The notes beneath the pieces were generated by a model. The model did no database searches, was not told the DNA's origin, and was given only the letters and a program-made list of their open reading frames with translations. A stretch of DNA of 5,167 bases, from positions 1 through 5,167 of the forward strand of contig JAPOIQ010000115.1 of NCBI GenBank assembly GCA_029978815.1, given 5' to 3'. This DNA is from a bacterium (lineage in GTDB: Bacteria; Actinomycetota; Acidimicrobiia; Acidimicrobiales; Ilumatobacteraceae). Shown piece by piece: positions 1-5,167 of this stretch. The position numbers were made by a program, and so were the translations under genes. Numbering within the stretch: the stretch's first letter is position 1; each line of letters opens with the position of its first letter.

Positions 1-1
1 C

Positions 2-541
2 GATGCCGGGTGCCATGGAGTCATCGTGCCCATGGTGAACTCTGCTGCAGAGGCCGAAGCGGTAGTTCGAGCAGTTCGATATGCCCCGCGCGGAACGAGA
101 AGTTGGGGTCCAGCTCTCGCGGCTCCTCGCCATGACGACTACCGAGAGTGGGCAGATACGCACATTGCGGTGATCCCGATGATTGAAACGCTCGAAGCGC
201 TCAACAATGTTGACGAAATTCTCGGTGTTGACGGTGTTGATGCCGCGTATGTAGGGCCGGCAGATCTGGCCATCAGCCTCGGGCTGGGGCCGACAGGAAA
301 CGACGGAACTCCGATATTTGATGACGCGCTTGCAACAATTGTCGAGGCGTGCAATCGGGCTGGAGTTGTTCCCGGCATTCACGCAAGTGCGCCGCTTACC
401 AGCCTTCGCCGCCAGCAGGGATTCCGCATGATCACAGTCTCGACAGACCTTCCTTCCCTTCGTGCGGCTCTCGCAGACGAGCTTGAGGTTGCGAGGACAC
501 AGAGCCCCGCCGCCGGTCAGAACGGATCAGGGCCTTACTGA
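2..541 (+). CDS. HpcH/HpaI-family aldolase/citrate lyase-like protein (5' end cut by window)
   Basis: This is a class II, metal-dependent pyruvate-type aldolase of the HpcH/HpaI family (for example 2,4-dihydroxyhept-2-ene-1,7-dioate aldolase), cytosolic, cleaving or forming 2-keto-acid aldols. The reading frame is open from base 2, and the residues before the GTG at 26 (DAGCHGVIVPMVN) already match the conserved family core, so 26 is not the start. Of about 250-260 family residues, 179 are visible. Counting from base 2, Glu62 in IPMIET and Asp88 in GPADL match the two metal-binding acids of E. coli HpaI (Glu149, Asp175), with the same spacing of 26 residues. The PRGTRSWGP segment is also typical. 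The catalytic Arg region lies outside the window. The natural substrate cannot be told from sequence. The 3' end overlaps the convergent oxygenase gene by 15 bp. Family assignment is firm; the exact reaction is open. Confidence 0.9.
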   Translation, partial: DAGCHGVIVPMVNSAAEAEAVVRAVRYAPRGTRSWGPALAAPRHDDYREWADTHIAVIPMIETLEALNNVDEILGVDGVDAAYVGPADLAISLGLGPTGNDGTPIFDDALATIVEACNRAGVVPGIHASAPLTSLRRQQGFRMITVSTDLPSLRAALADELEVARTQSPAAGQNGSGPY

Positions 542-1945
542 GTCGTCGGTCGTCAGATCGATTGCGATTCGACCATTTGACACCGTGACCGGGTAGACGC
601 GTATGCCATCCTTCGCAGGTTTTCGGGTGGCTTCTCCTGTTCGACAATCGAAACGCGCGTTGTGTTTGGGGCATTCAACTTCCTCACCAATCACGGTTCC
701 CTCTGCGAGATGCACCTTTGCGTGGGTGCACCACCCATCGCAGGCGAAGAGAGAACCGGAGGTCGTCTTCCCGACGACAAGACTTCGATTGCCCACGTCG
801 ATTCGTCGAAGATCACCATGTTCGAGTGACCCGTCTAATCCGACGATGATCTCGCCCCGAGGTCCACGCATCCAACTCTCCGCACCTATGTCAACGGGGC
901 GAGCATCGCCATGAATGTCGGGAAGATCCAAAGGAATCTCGTATGTCGGATCAACCTGCTGGCGACGTAGAGCCGCGAAAATCTGCCGATAGGCAGCCCA
1001 AGTTGAAGGAAGTGGCTGCGAAAGTTGATCGCCTATCGAGTGATGCAGCCCGGGGAGCGAATAGTAAGGAACGCTCGGGAACATGTGATGTTCAACATGA
1101 AAGTTCATATTGAGATAGAGAAAGCGGAACACCGGGTTCATCACCACGGTGCGAGTGTTGCGCCGATGATCAAGCACATTTTCTTGCAGGCCCGCATGCT
1201 GAGTGATCCCAAAGAACACCACGAGCCAACCCCCAAGAAATGTTGACCCTCCGATGAGCACAACAGGCAACACGCTTTGCATGAACGCACTCGCAACGAC
1301 AGAAGCGAGAAGCACCGCAACCATCACTTGCGATTCGCGTACAACTCGGCGATGCTCGTGATAGGGCACCAACTCTTTCGCTTCGTCGTCAAGCGATCCA
1401 AATGCATGTCGCACGAGCCGAAGTAAGAGTTCTGCCCCTCCCTGGAGATGGGCAAAGCGCCACAGAGTGCCGGCGATACTGGGTGGGCGTTGAAACGCGA
1501 TTTCCGCATCGTGACCCTTGATGATCGTGTCGGTGTGATGTCGATAGTGCGACCAGCGCCAAACGGTTGGCCCTCGCAACAGCATGAAGCACGCGAGGTA
1601 GTAAATGGCGTCGTTGGCCCTGCGAGATCTAAACGCTGTTCCATGTCCCATCTCATGCCAACGAGAGTCGCTCGCGCCACCATAAAGCGCTGAATAGATA
1701 ATCACCGCTGGAATCGACCACCACGACCACGCAGTAGCGACAACCGCCCAACCTGCCAGCAACATCAGCCCAAGCCACAGCGAGGTGCTTAACGCTGCTC
1801 GAAGATTCGACCGCCGCTGCAACCTCCGCAGCACTGACGGATCAATCGCAGGCAATACCCACTCGGCATCGACGAGGCCAGATTGCCGCGCAAGGTCAGA
1901 ATTTGCAGCTGAAAGCTGATAACTAGTGATGGCCGCTAATGCCAT
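527..1945 (-). CDS. Membrane fatty-acid-desaturase-like diiron oxygenase fused to a C-terminal Rieske ferredoxin (MocD-MocE-like)
   Basis: This 472-residue protein has two parts. Residues 1-340 are a membrane desaturase/hydroxylase domain with three histidine boxes, HEMGH (97-101), HYRHH (133-137) and HVEHH (283-287), a further His at 250, and hydrophobic helices near 53-73, 76-90, 112-124, 205-223 and 226-246. Residues 350-465 are a Rieske [2Fe-2S] domain with ligands Cys406, His408, Cys425 and His428 (C-x-H ... C-x-x-H). Its CTHAKVHLAEG and ECPKHNARFD segments closely resemble the MocE ferredoxin of rhizopine catabolism; the N-terminal part resembles MocD. In that system separate MocD, MocE and MocF proteins oxidatively demethylate an O-methyl inosamine. 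Here oxygenase and electron carrier are one chain; no reductase is visible. The ATG at 1945 has GAGGG only 2 nt upstream, a tight spacing, and no better start is visible. The gene is divergent from the hydrolase gene at 2094. Substrate unknown: alkyl, lipid or O-methyl group are all possible. Confidence 0.9.
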   Translation of the reverse strand: MALAAITSYQLSAANSDLARQSGLVDAEWVLPAIDPSVLRRLQRRSNLRAALSTSLWLGLMLLAGWAVVATAWSWWSIPAVIIYSALYGGASDSRWHEMGHGTAFRSRRANDAIYYLACFMLLRGPTVWRWSHYRHHTDTIIKGHDAEIAFQRPPSIAGTLWRFAHLQGGAELLLRLVRHAFGSLDDEAKELVPYHEHRRVVRESQVMVAVLLASVVASAFMQSVLPVVLIGGSTFLGGWLVVFFGITQHAGLQENVLDHRRNTRTVVMNPVFRFLYLNMNFHVEHHMFPSVPYYSLPGLHHSIGDQLSQPLPSTWAAYRQIFAALRRQQVDPTYEIPLDLPDIHGDARPVDIGAESWMRGPRGEIIVGLDGSLEHGDLRRIDVGNRSLVVGKTTSGSLFACDGWCTHAKVHLAEGTVIGEEVECPKHNARFDCRTGEATRKPAKDGIRVYPVTVSNGRIAIDLTTDDSVRP

Positions 1946-1998
1946 GACCCTCAGTTTTGCCGATGATGAGTACCAGGCAACGATCCGTACCTACCCAG

Positions 1999-2014
1999 CA
2001 ACGAAATCTCGTTG
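1999..2014. repeat. 16-bp inverted repeat, operator-like
   Basis: The sequence CAACGA-aatc-TCGTTG has perfect 6-bp arms around a 4-nt spacer. It lies 54 bp upstream of the oxygenase start and 79 bp upstream of the hydrolase start, a suitable place for a regulator acting on both. The next base pair outward (G/G) does not match, so the repeat stops there. A binding role is inferred. Confidence 0.5.
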
Positions 2015-2032
2015 GTATACCGCTTTCAAGCG
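2014..2032. repeat. Two abutting palindromes, GGTATACC and CGCTT-tc-AAGCG
   Basis: GGTATACC (2014-2021) is a perfect 8-bp palindrome sharing its first G with the 16-bp inverted repeat to its left. Its last C starts the next repeat, CGCTT-tc-AAGCG (2021-2032), with perfect 5-bp arms. TTGGTATACC recalls the half-sites bound by FadR-type GntR regulators, but the spacing is shorter than the usual 3-4 nt. Assignment to a regulator family is a guess. Confidence 0.4.
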
Positions 2033-2034
2033 CT

Positions 2035-2045
2035 CCGATGATCGG
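2035..2045. repeat. 11-bp palindrome CCGAT-g-ATCGG
   Basis: This is a perfect 5-bp inverted repeat around one base, the last of the clustered palindromes. Its first eight bases, CCGATGAT, also occur directly repeated at 1960-1967, close to the oxygenase start. It may be part of the same regulatory array, or chance. Confidence 0.35.
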
Positions 2046-2081
2046 TGAACCCCAACTCAATCTGTCGGCCGAGCCGAGGTC

Positions 2082-2087
2082 TAGGGT
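2082..2087 (+). promoter_or_regulatory. Possible -10 hexamer TAGGGT for a leaderless hydrolase transcript
   Basis: TAGGGT fits the TANNNT -10 pattern common in actinobacteria. Its last T is 7 nt before the A of the ATG at 2094, so transcription would start on the start codon itself. No clear -35 element is seen 17-18 nt upstream. The same bases (AGGG at 2083-2086, 7 nt before the ATG) could instead serve as a weak ribosome-binding site. Confidence 0.2.
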
Positions 2088-2093
2088 CAAGTC

Positions 2094-3440
2094 ATGGCTG
2101 ATCTTCTCGACCTTTCCTCTCGCGTTATCGACAGCGGGATTGCCGACGTGCCGGTGAACCGAGTCACTCAAGAACTCTCAGAGTTGCGCAATGACTTAGC
2201 CATCGTTGAAAGCTTCAGTCATTCCGTTGTCCTCGACTGCGGCGACAGCCTCGTCGCCTTCGACACCTCTGCCGGCAACACCGGCCGGGCCGTTGTTGAT
2301 GAAATCGCCCGCTGGAAACCACGGCCGGTTAGCCATCTCATGTACACCCACGGACATGCTGATCACGTGGGCGGAAGCCGCGAGTTTGCGGCACGTTGGG
2401 AATCACCAGTGGTCGTTGGCCACAGCAACGTTGCTCACCGTTTTGATCGTTATGAGCAAACGAACGACTGGAACCTCGATATCAACCTTCGCCAATTCGG
2501 TGGCATTAGAGCCGATCTCAATCTGGGCCTCGTCACCGAGGATGATCCGGCTGGTGATCTTGCACCCGCAACATCTGAACGCCAGTGGAGAAGCTTCCTT
2601 CCTCAGGGGACGCTCCGCCCAACTCTCGAGGTCGACAATCACCATGTGTTGACCATTGGCGGAACTGACATTCATGCGCATCATGCCCGTGGGGAAACCG
2701 ATGATCATCTCTGGTTCTGGCTTCCCGATTCAAAAACCATCATGGCTGGCGACTTTCTTATTTGGAATTTCCCAAATGCCGGCAATCCGCAAAAAGTGCA
2801 GCGGTACCCGGGGGAATGGGCCGCCGCCCTTCGAGCGATGGCAGCGATGCAACCCGAGCTCATCGTTCCCGCGCACGGACTGCCAATCGCTGGCACCGAA
2901 CGCATCCAGCGGGTGCTCGACGACATTGCTACCGCTCTTGAATATCTCGTCTCGACGGTTGTTCAACTGATGAATGACGGCGCAACACTCGATGAGATCA
3001 TCCACTCGGTCTCATTGCCCAGCGAGACTCTCGCCCTTCCATATTTGCGTCCGCTGTACGACGAGCCTGAATTTGTTGTCCGCAATATTTGGCGGATGTT
3101 TGGAGGGTGGTGGGACAAGGCTCCAAGCCGATTAAAGCCCGCTCCAGATGCACAACTTGCGGCAGTTCTTGCTCGCATGGCGGGTGGGCCTGAAGCACTC
3201 CTTCTCGAGGCGGAACGTGCGAGTGCAGCGAATGACCTTCGAATCGCGTGCCATCTTGCTGATCTTGCTGGCTGGGCGGCTCCCGATGACCCTGATGTCC
3301 ATTCCCGACGCGGCGCCATTTACCTTCAGCGAAGGAAAGCAGAGCCGTCACTCATGGCGAAAGGAATCTTTGCGGCAGCTGCGAAAGAATCTCAGGCGAT
3401 TGTTGATGCAAATTCAGGCGCCAACACCGACGAGGACTAG
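2094..3440 (+). CDS. Metallo-beta-lactamase-fold hydrolase with alkyl-sulfatase-type dimerisation domain
   Basis: This 448-residue protein has no signal peptide and is probably cytosolic. Residues 35-270 form a metallo-beta-lactamase fold with HGHADH (86-91), the HARGETDDH segment (197-205, Glu201), Asp220 in MAGD and His261 in PAHG. Residues 295-435 match the alkyl sulfatase dimerisation domain, including LYDEPEFVVRNIWRMFGGWW (321-340). Known relatives (SdsA1, YjcS, BDS1) remove sulfate from alkyl sulfates, but they are about 650 residues long, carry a secretion signal and end in an SCP2-like domain; both are missing here. The ATG at 2094 is preceded by an in-frame TAG at 2082-2084, so no longer start in this frame is possible past it; only a weak AGGG or GAGGT lies upstream. 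The gene is divergent from the oxygenase gene and overlaps the permease gene by 27 bp at its 3' end. Fold and domain order are firm; activity on sulfate esters is not shown. Confidence 0.88.
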   Translation: MADLLDLSSRVIDSGIADVPVNRVTQELSELRNDLAIVESFSHSVVLDCGDSLVAFDTSAGNTGRAVVDEIARWKPRPVSHLMYTHGHADHVGGSREFAARWESPVVVGHSNVAHRFDRYEQTNDWNLDINLRQFGGIRADLNLGLVTEDDPAGDLAPATSERQWRSFLPQGTLRPTLEVDNHHVLTIGGTDIHAHHARGETDDHLWFWLPDSKTIMAGDFLIWNFPNAGNPQKVQRYPGEWAAALRAMAAMQPELIVPAHGLPIAGTERIQRVLDDIATALEYLVSTVVQLMNDGATLDEIIHSVSLPSETLALPYLRPLYDEPEFVVRNIWRMFGGWWDKAPSRLKPAPDAQLAAVLARMAGGPEALLLEAERASAANDLRIACHLADLAGWAAPDDPDVHSRRGAIYLQRRKAEPSLMAKGIFAAAAKESQAIVDANSGANTDED

Positions 3441-4265
3441 CGCACATCCCGCAAACCCGACCCCCAACCACTGAGACCTAGAGAGTCGCTCCCGATCGAT
3501 AAAGATTGCGAGACCGATCGTGCTCGCCGGGTACATCGACGCAACCACAGCGACGATCGACAGCAACCCTGACCGAACAGCCACAAGGTAAGCGAGGTTT
3601 GCAGCGAGGATTGTTATCCACGCTCCAAGCGTCCAGCGCCGGCCAGCGGCCGAGAGTTGATCAGTTCGGAGCCGGTCACGCAGGACGTATGCCGCCACGA
3701 TCAACGTCGGCAGGGTCAAGGTTCGTGAAGTCAGCAGCGGCCACCAACCACTCTGCGAACCGGCCACATCGAGGGCGATGTACCACAGGCCAAACAAGGC
3801 TCCCGACGCCACTACCAGAAGCAGCTGGGACCTTGGCATTGCGATCTCTTCTCGCCGCGAAGACATCGCTCCACTCACCAGAATGACTGACGCAAGCGCT
3901 ATCAGAATGCCGATCATTGCGAGAGGGCTCGGTCGCTCTCCCATCGCGATACCTGCGATGACTGGAACGATGGCGGAGAGCACGCCTGCGACCGGCGATG
4001 CGACACTGATGGCTCCCATCGATAGTGCGAGGTAAAACGCAGCAACGCCCCCGACTCCTCCGATCCCCGCAATTGCTCCCCACATCGCATCTCGAATAAC
4101 AAATGGTGCAGGGTCAAGCACGACGAGCGCAATGTACGAGATCGTCATGAGGAACTCGATGTACAGAGTGACTCTCAGTACCGATATCTCTCGAGTGGCG
4201 CGGCCACCCATGTAGTCCGACCACCCGTAGAGCAACGCCGAGAGAACCGCAAGTGCGATGACCAT
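3414..4265 (-). CDS. EamA/DMT-superfamily permease, ten transmembrane helices
   Basis: This 283-residue inner-membrane protein has the two-repeat EamA (drug/metabolite transporter) plan. Hydrophobic segments lie near 1-17, 30-50, 60-80, 85-107, 114-132, 148-168, 175-195, 211-230, 233-256 and 264-282. Each repeat ends with the usual charged loop before its last helix: GERPSPLAMIG (109-119) in the first and DRERLSRSQWLG (257-268) in the second. The length is normal for the family. Family members carry amino acids, nucleotides, sugars or drugs; sequence alone does not tell the substrate. An in-frame TAA lies 9 bp upstream of the ATG at 4265, and no Shine-Dalgarno motif is visible before it. It follows the inositol-phosphate synthase gene on the same strand after an 80-bp gap and may be co-transcribed with it. 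Its 3' end overlaps the hydrolase gene by 27 bp. Confidence 0.9.
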   Translation of the reverse strand: MVIALAVLSALLYGWSDYMGGRATREISVLRVTLYIEFLMTISYIALVVLDPAPFVIRDAMWGAIAGIGGVGGVAAFYLALSMGAISVASPVAGVLSAIVPVIAGIAMGERPSPLAMIGILIALASVILVSGAMSSRREEIAMPRSQLLLVVASGALFGLWYIALDVAGSQSGWWPLLTSRTLTLPTLIVAAYVLRDRLRTDQLSAAGRRWTLGAWITILAANLAYLVAVRSGLLSIVAVVASMYPASTIGLAIFIDRERLSRSQWLGVGFAGCALVLVGVGA

Positions 4266-4345
4266 GATGGATTACTGAATTGTTGTCGGCAGCTGCAAGG
4301 GAGCCGATGCGCAAGCGGCGGTGCCTCCCCTGAATTTCGGGAGCA
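4266..4345 (-). other. 80-bp gap between inositol-phosphate synthase and permease genes, with weak hairpin potential
   Basis: The gap carries GGGAG at 4339-4343, which complements CTCCC at 4325-4329 (9-nt loop) just after the synthase stop codon. The same CTCCC arm can instead pair with GGGAG at 4299-4303 (21-nt loop). Stems are only 5 bp, and no T-run follows in the direction of transcription, so this is not a canonical intrinsic terminator. No promoter is evident, which is compatible with read-through into the permease gene. Confidence 0.35.
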
Positions 4346-5167
4346 TCAGCCCGCTTCGGAGTGGGTGACAGGCTGCTCGCCCATCCATTCACGAAGGGTG
4401 TTCTTCAGTTTTGTCTGCTGAATAAAAATGTCTTGTTCCGCATCACGGGCGCCCGCTGCTTGCGGTGCCTTGAAGTAGAAGCTCAACCATTCCTGAACGC
4501 CGGACTCTCCGGCACGGTGCGCGAGATCCATAAAGAGCGCAAGGTCAAGAACAAGCGGTGCTGCAAGGATTGAGTCGCGACACAAGAAGTCAACTTTGAT
4601 CTGCATCTCATAACCGAGCCAGCCAAAGATGTCGATGGCGTCCCATCCTTCCTTGTTGTCACCTCGTGGCGGGTAGTAGTTGATGCGAACGACGTGGTCG
4701 ATGTTGCCGTAGAGGTCGGGATAGACCTCGGGCTGGAGGATTCCTCCGAGAACTCCGAGCTTTGACATTTCCTTGGTCTTGAAGTTTTCTGGTGCGTCGA
4801 GCACCTCGCCGTCACGGTTGCCCAAGATATTTGTTGAGTACCAGCCACGAAGACCGAGCATTCGGGCTTTCAAACCAGGAGCAAGAATGGTCTTCATCAA
4901 TGTCTGGCCAGTTTTGAAGTCCTTGCCCGCAATGGGAACCTTGCGCTGCTTCGAAAGTTCAACGATGCAGTCAAGGTCTGTCGTGAGGTTTGGGGCACCG
5001 TTTGCGAATGGCACGTCACACTGGAGCGCCGCGTACGCATAGATCTGGCTAGGCGCAATATTGGGGTCATTGTCTTTCAAGCCCTGTTCAAACGCTGCAA
5101 CCGAAGCGTGCACCTCACTTGGTTCTTGGTAAGCCTCAGTTGAACCGCACCAAACCATCACGAGCCG
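4346..5167 (-). CDS. myo-Inositol-3-phosphate synthase (5' end cut by window)
   Basis: This cytosolic NAD-dependent enzyme converts glucose 6-phosphate to 1D-myo-inositol 3-phosphate, the first step of inositol synthesis. The 273 visible codons include RLVMVWCGSTEAY, VPFANGAPNLT, GKDFKTGQTLMKT (visible residues about 81-93, holding conserved catalytic-site lysines), STNILGNRDGEVLD, INYYPPRGDNKEGWD and DFLCRDSILAAPLVLDL, all hallmarks of this family. This form belongs to the roughly 430-residue bacterial type rather than the shorter mycobacterial Ino1 type. About 150 N-terminal residues, including the NAD-binding Rossmann start, lie beyond the window edge. GTG at 5161 and ATG at 5158 are internal codons, since family sequence continues upstream to the edge. 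Inositol may feed phosphatidylinositol, di-inositol-phosphate compatible solutes or other inositol products; nothing here decides which. The permease gene lies 80 bp downstream. The enzyme call is firm. Confidence 0.93.
   Translation of the reverse strand, partial: RLVMVWCGSTEAYQEPSEVHASVAAFEQGLKDNDPNIAPSQIYAYAALQCDVPFANGAPNLTTDLDCIVELSKQRKVPIAGKDFKTGQTLMKTILAPGLKARMLGLRGWYSTNILGNRDGEVLDAPENFKTKEMSKLGVLGGILQPEVYPDLYGNIDHVVRINYYPPRGDNKEGWDAIDIFGWLGYEMQIKVDFLCRDSILAAPLVLDLALFMDLAHRAGESGVQEWLSFYFKAPQAAGARDAEQDIFIQQTKLKNTLREWMGEQPVTHSEAG

Larger units (their letters stand above)
1946..2093. promoter_or_regulatory. Divergent intergenic control region between oxygenase and hydrolase genes
   Basis: This 148-bp non-coding stretch separates two start codons facing away from each other, so it must hold promoters for at least one and probably both genes. 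It carries a nearly continuous run of short perfect inverted repeats between 1999 and 2045 and an 8-bp palindrome at 2065-2072. The octamer CCGATGAT occurs twice (1960-1967 and 2035-2042). No convincing -35/-10 pair with 17-bp spacing was found by eye on either strand. The arrangement suggests shared control by a DNA-binding regulator encoded outside the window; this is inference. Confidence 0.6.

Noticed and set aside
26..28. GTG as the start codon of the aldolase gene
   Set aside because: Conserved family residues continue in frame upstream to the window edge, so the true start is outside.
1448..1693. Open frame on the + strand inside the oxygenase gene
   Set aside because: It has no recognisable domain and is antisense to the histidine-box region of a well-supported gene; the other frames inside the large genes are shadows for the same reason.
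1923..2171. Minus-strand open frame across the divergent intergenic region
   Set aside because: It overlaps both gene starts and shows no domain; a promoter region is the better explanation.
2206..2652. 148-codon open frame overlapping the hydrolase gene in another + frame
   Set aside because: Its composition is that of an out-of-frame reading (rich in Ser, Thr, Pro), while the hydrolase frame carries all metal-site motifs.
4255..4285. Leaderless promoter or Shine-Dalgarno for the permease gene
   Set aside because: No purine-rich ribosome-binding motif and no TANNNT at the right distance were found; the start is supported only by the upstream stop codon and the family length.
4325..4343. 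Intrinsic terminator after the inositol-phosphate synthase
   Set aside because: The stem is 5 bp and no T-run follows in the direction of transcription.
5156..5161. GTG/ATG as the start of the inositol-phosphate synthase
   Set aside because: The frame is open to the edge and the preceding residues (R-L) match the family's DRLVMVWCGSTE segment; about 150 residues are missing beyond the window.
1..5167. tRNA, rRNA, CRISPR, insertion sequence or phage attachment site
   Set aside because: No regularly spaced repeats, transposase-like frames, terminal inverted repeats or tRNA-like sequences were seen by eye.

Overview
The window looks like a stretch of ordinary bacterial chromosome. It is densely coding, with moderate-to-high G+C, no RNA genes, no mobile elements and no CRISPR. 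It holds three complete genes and two genes cut by the window edges. Taxonomy is a guess from protein style only. The EamA transporter, the fused desaturase/Rieske protein and weak ribosome-binding sites would suit an actinobacterium. The inositol-3-phosphate synthase is of the roughly 430-residue type that I associate with Bacteroidetes and some other bacteria. I would not assign a phylum with confidence.

Layout, left to right: (1) the 3' part of an HpcH/HpaI-family aldolase, + strand, 2-541; (2) a membrane fatty-acid-desaturase-like diiron oxygenase with a Rieske [2Fe-2S] ferredoxin fused to its C-terminus, resembling MocD plus MocE in one chain, - strand, 527-1945; (3) a 148-bp divergent intergenic region packed with short perfect inverted repeats, 1946-2093; (4) a cytosolic metallo-beta-lactamase-fold hydrolase with an alkyl-sulfatase-type dimerisation domain, + strand, 2094-3440; (5) a ten-helix EamA/DMT-family permease, - strand, 3414-4265; (6) an 80-bp gap; (7) the C-terminal two thirds of a myo-inositol-3-phosphate synthase, - strand, 4346-5167. 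Both convergent gene pairs overlap at their 3' ends, by 15 and 27 bp, so neither has room for a terminator between genes.

How the genes may work together: the oxygenase and the hydrolase share a divergent control region and are the most likely functional pair. They would fit an oxidative/hydrolytic route for an alkyl or O-alkylated substrate, with the neighbouring aldolase possibly acting further down the route. This is inference. The inositol-phosphate synthase and the EamA permease lie in one direction with an 80-bp gap and may be co-transcribed. The most unusual items are the oxygenase-Rieske fusion, the operator-like repeat cluster, and the hydrolase active site, which mixes alkyl-sulfatase and classical metallo-beta-lactamase features.
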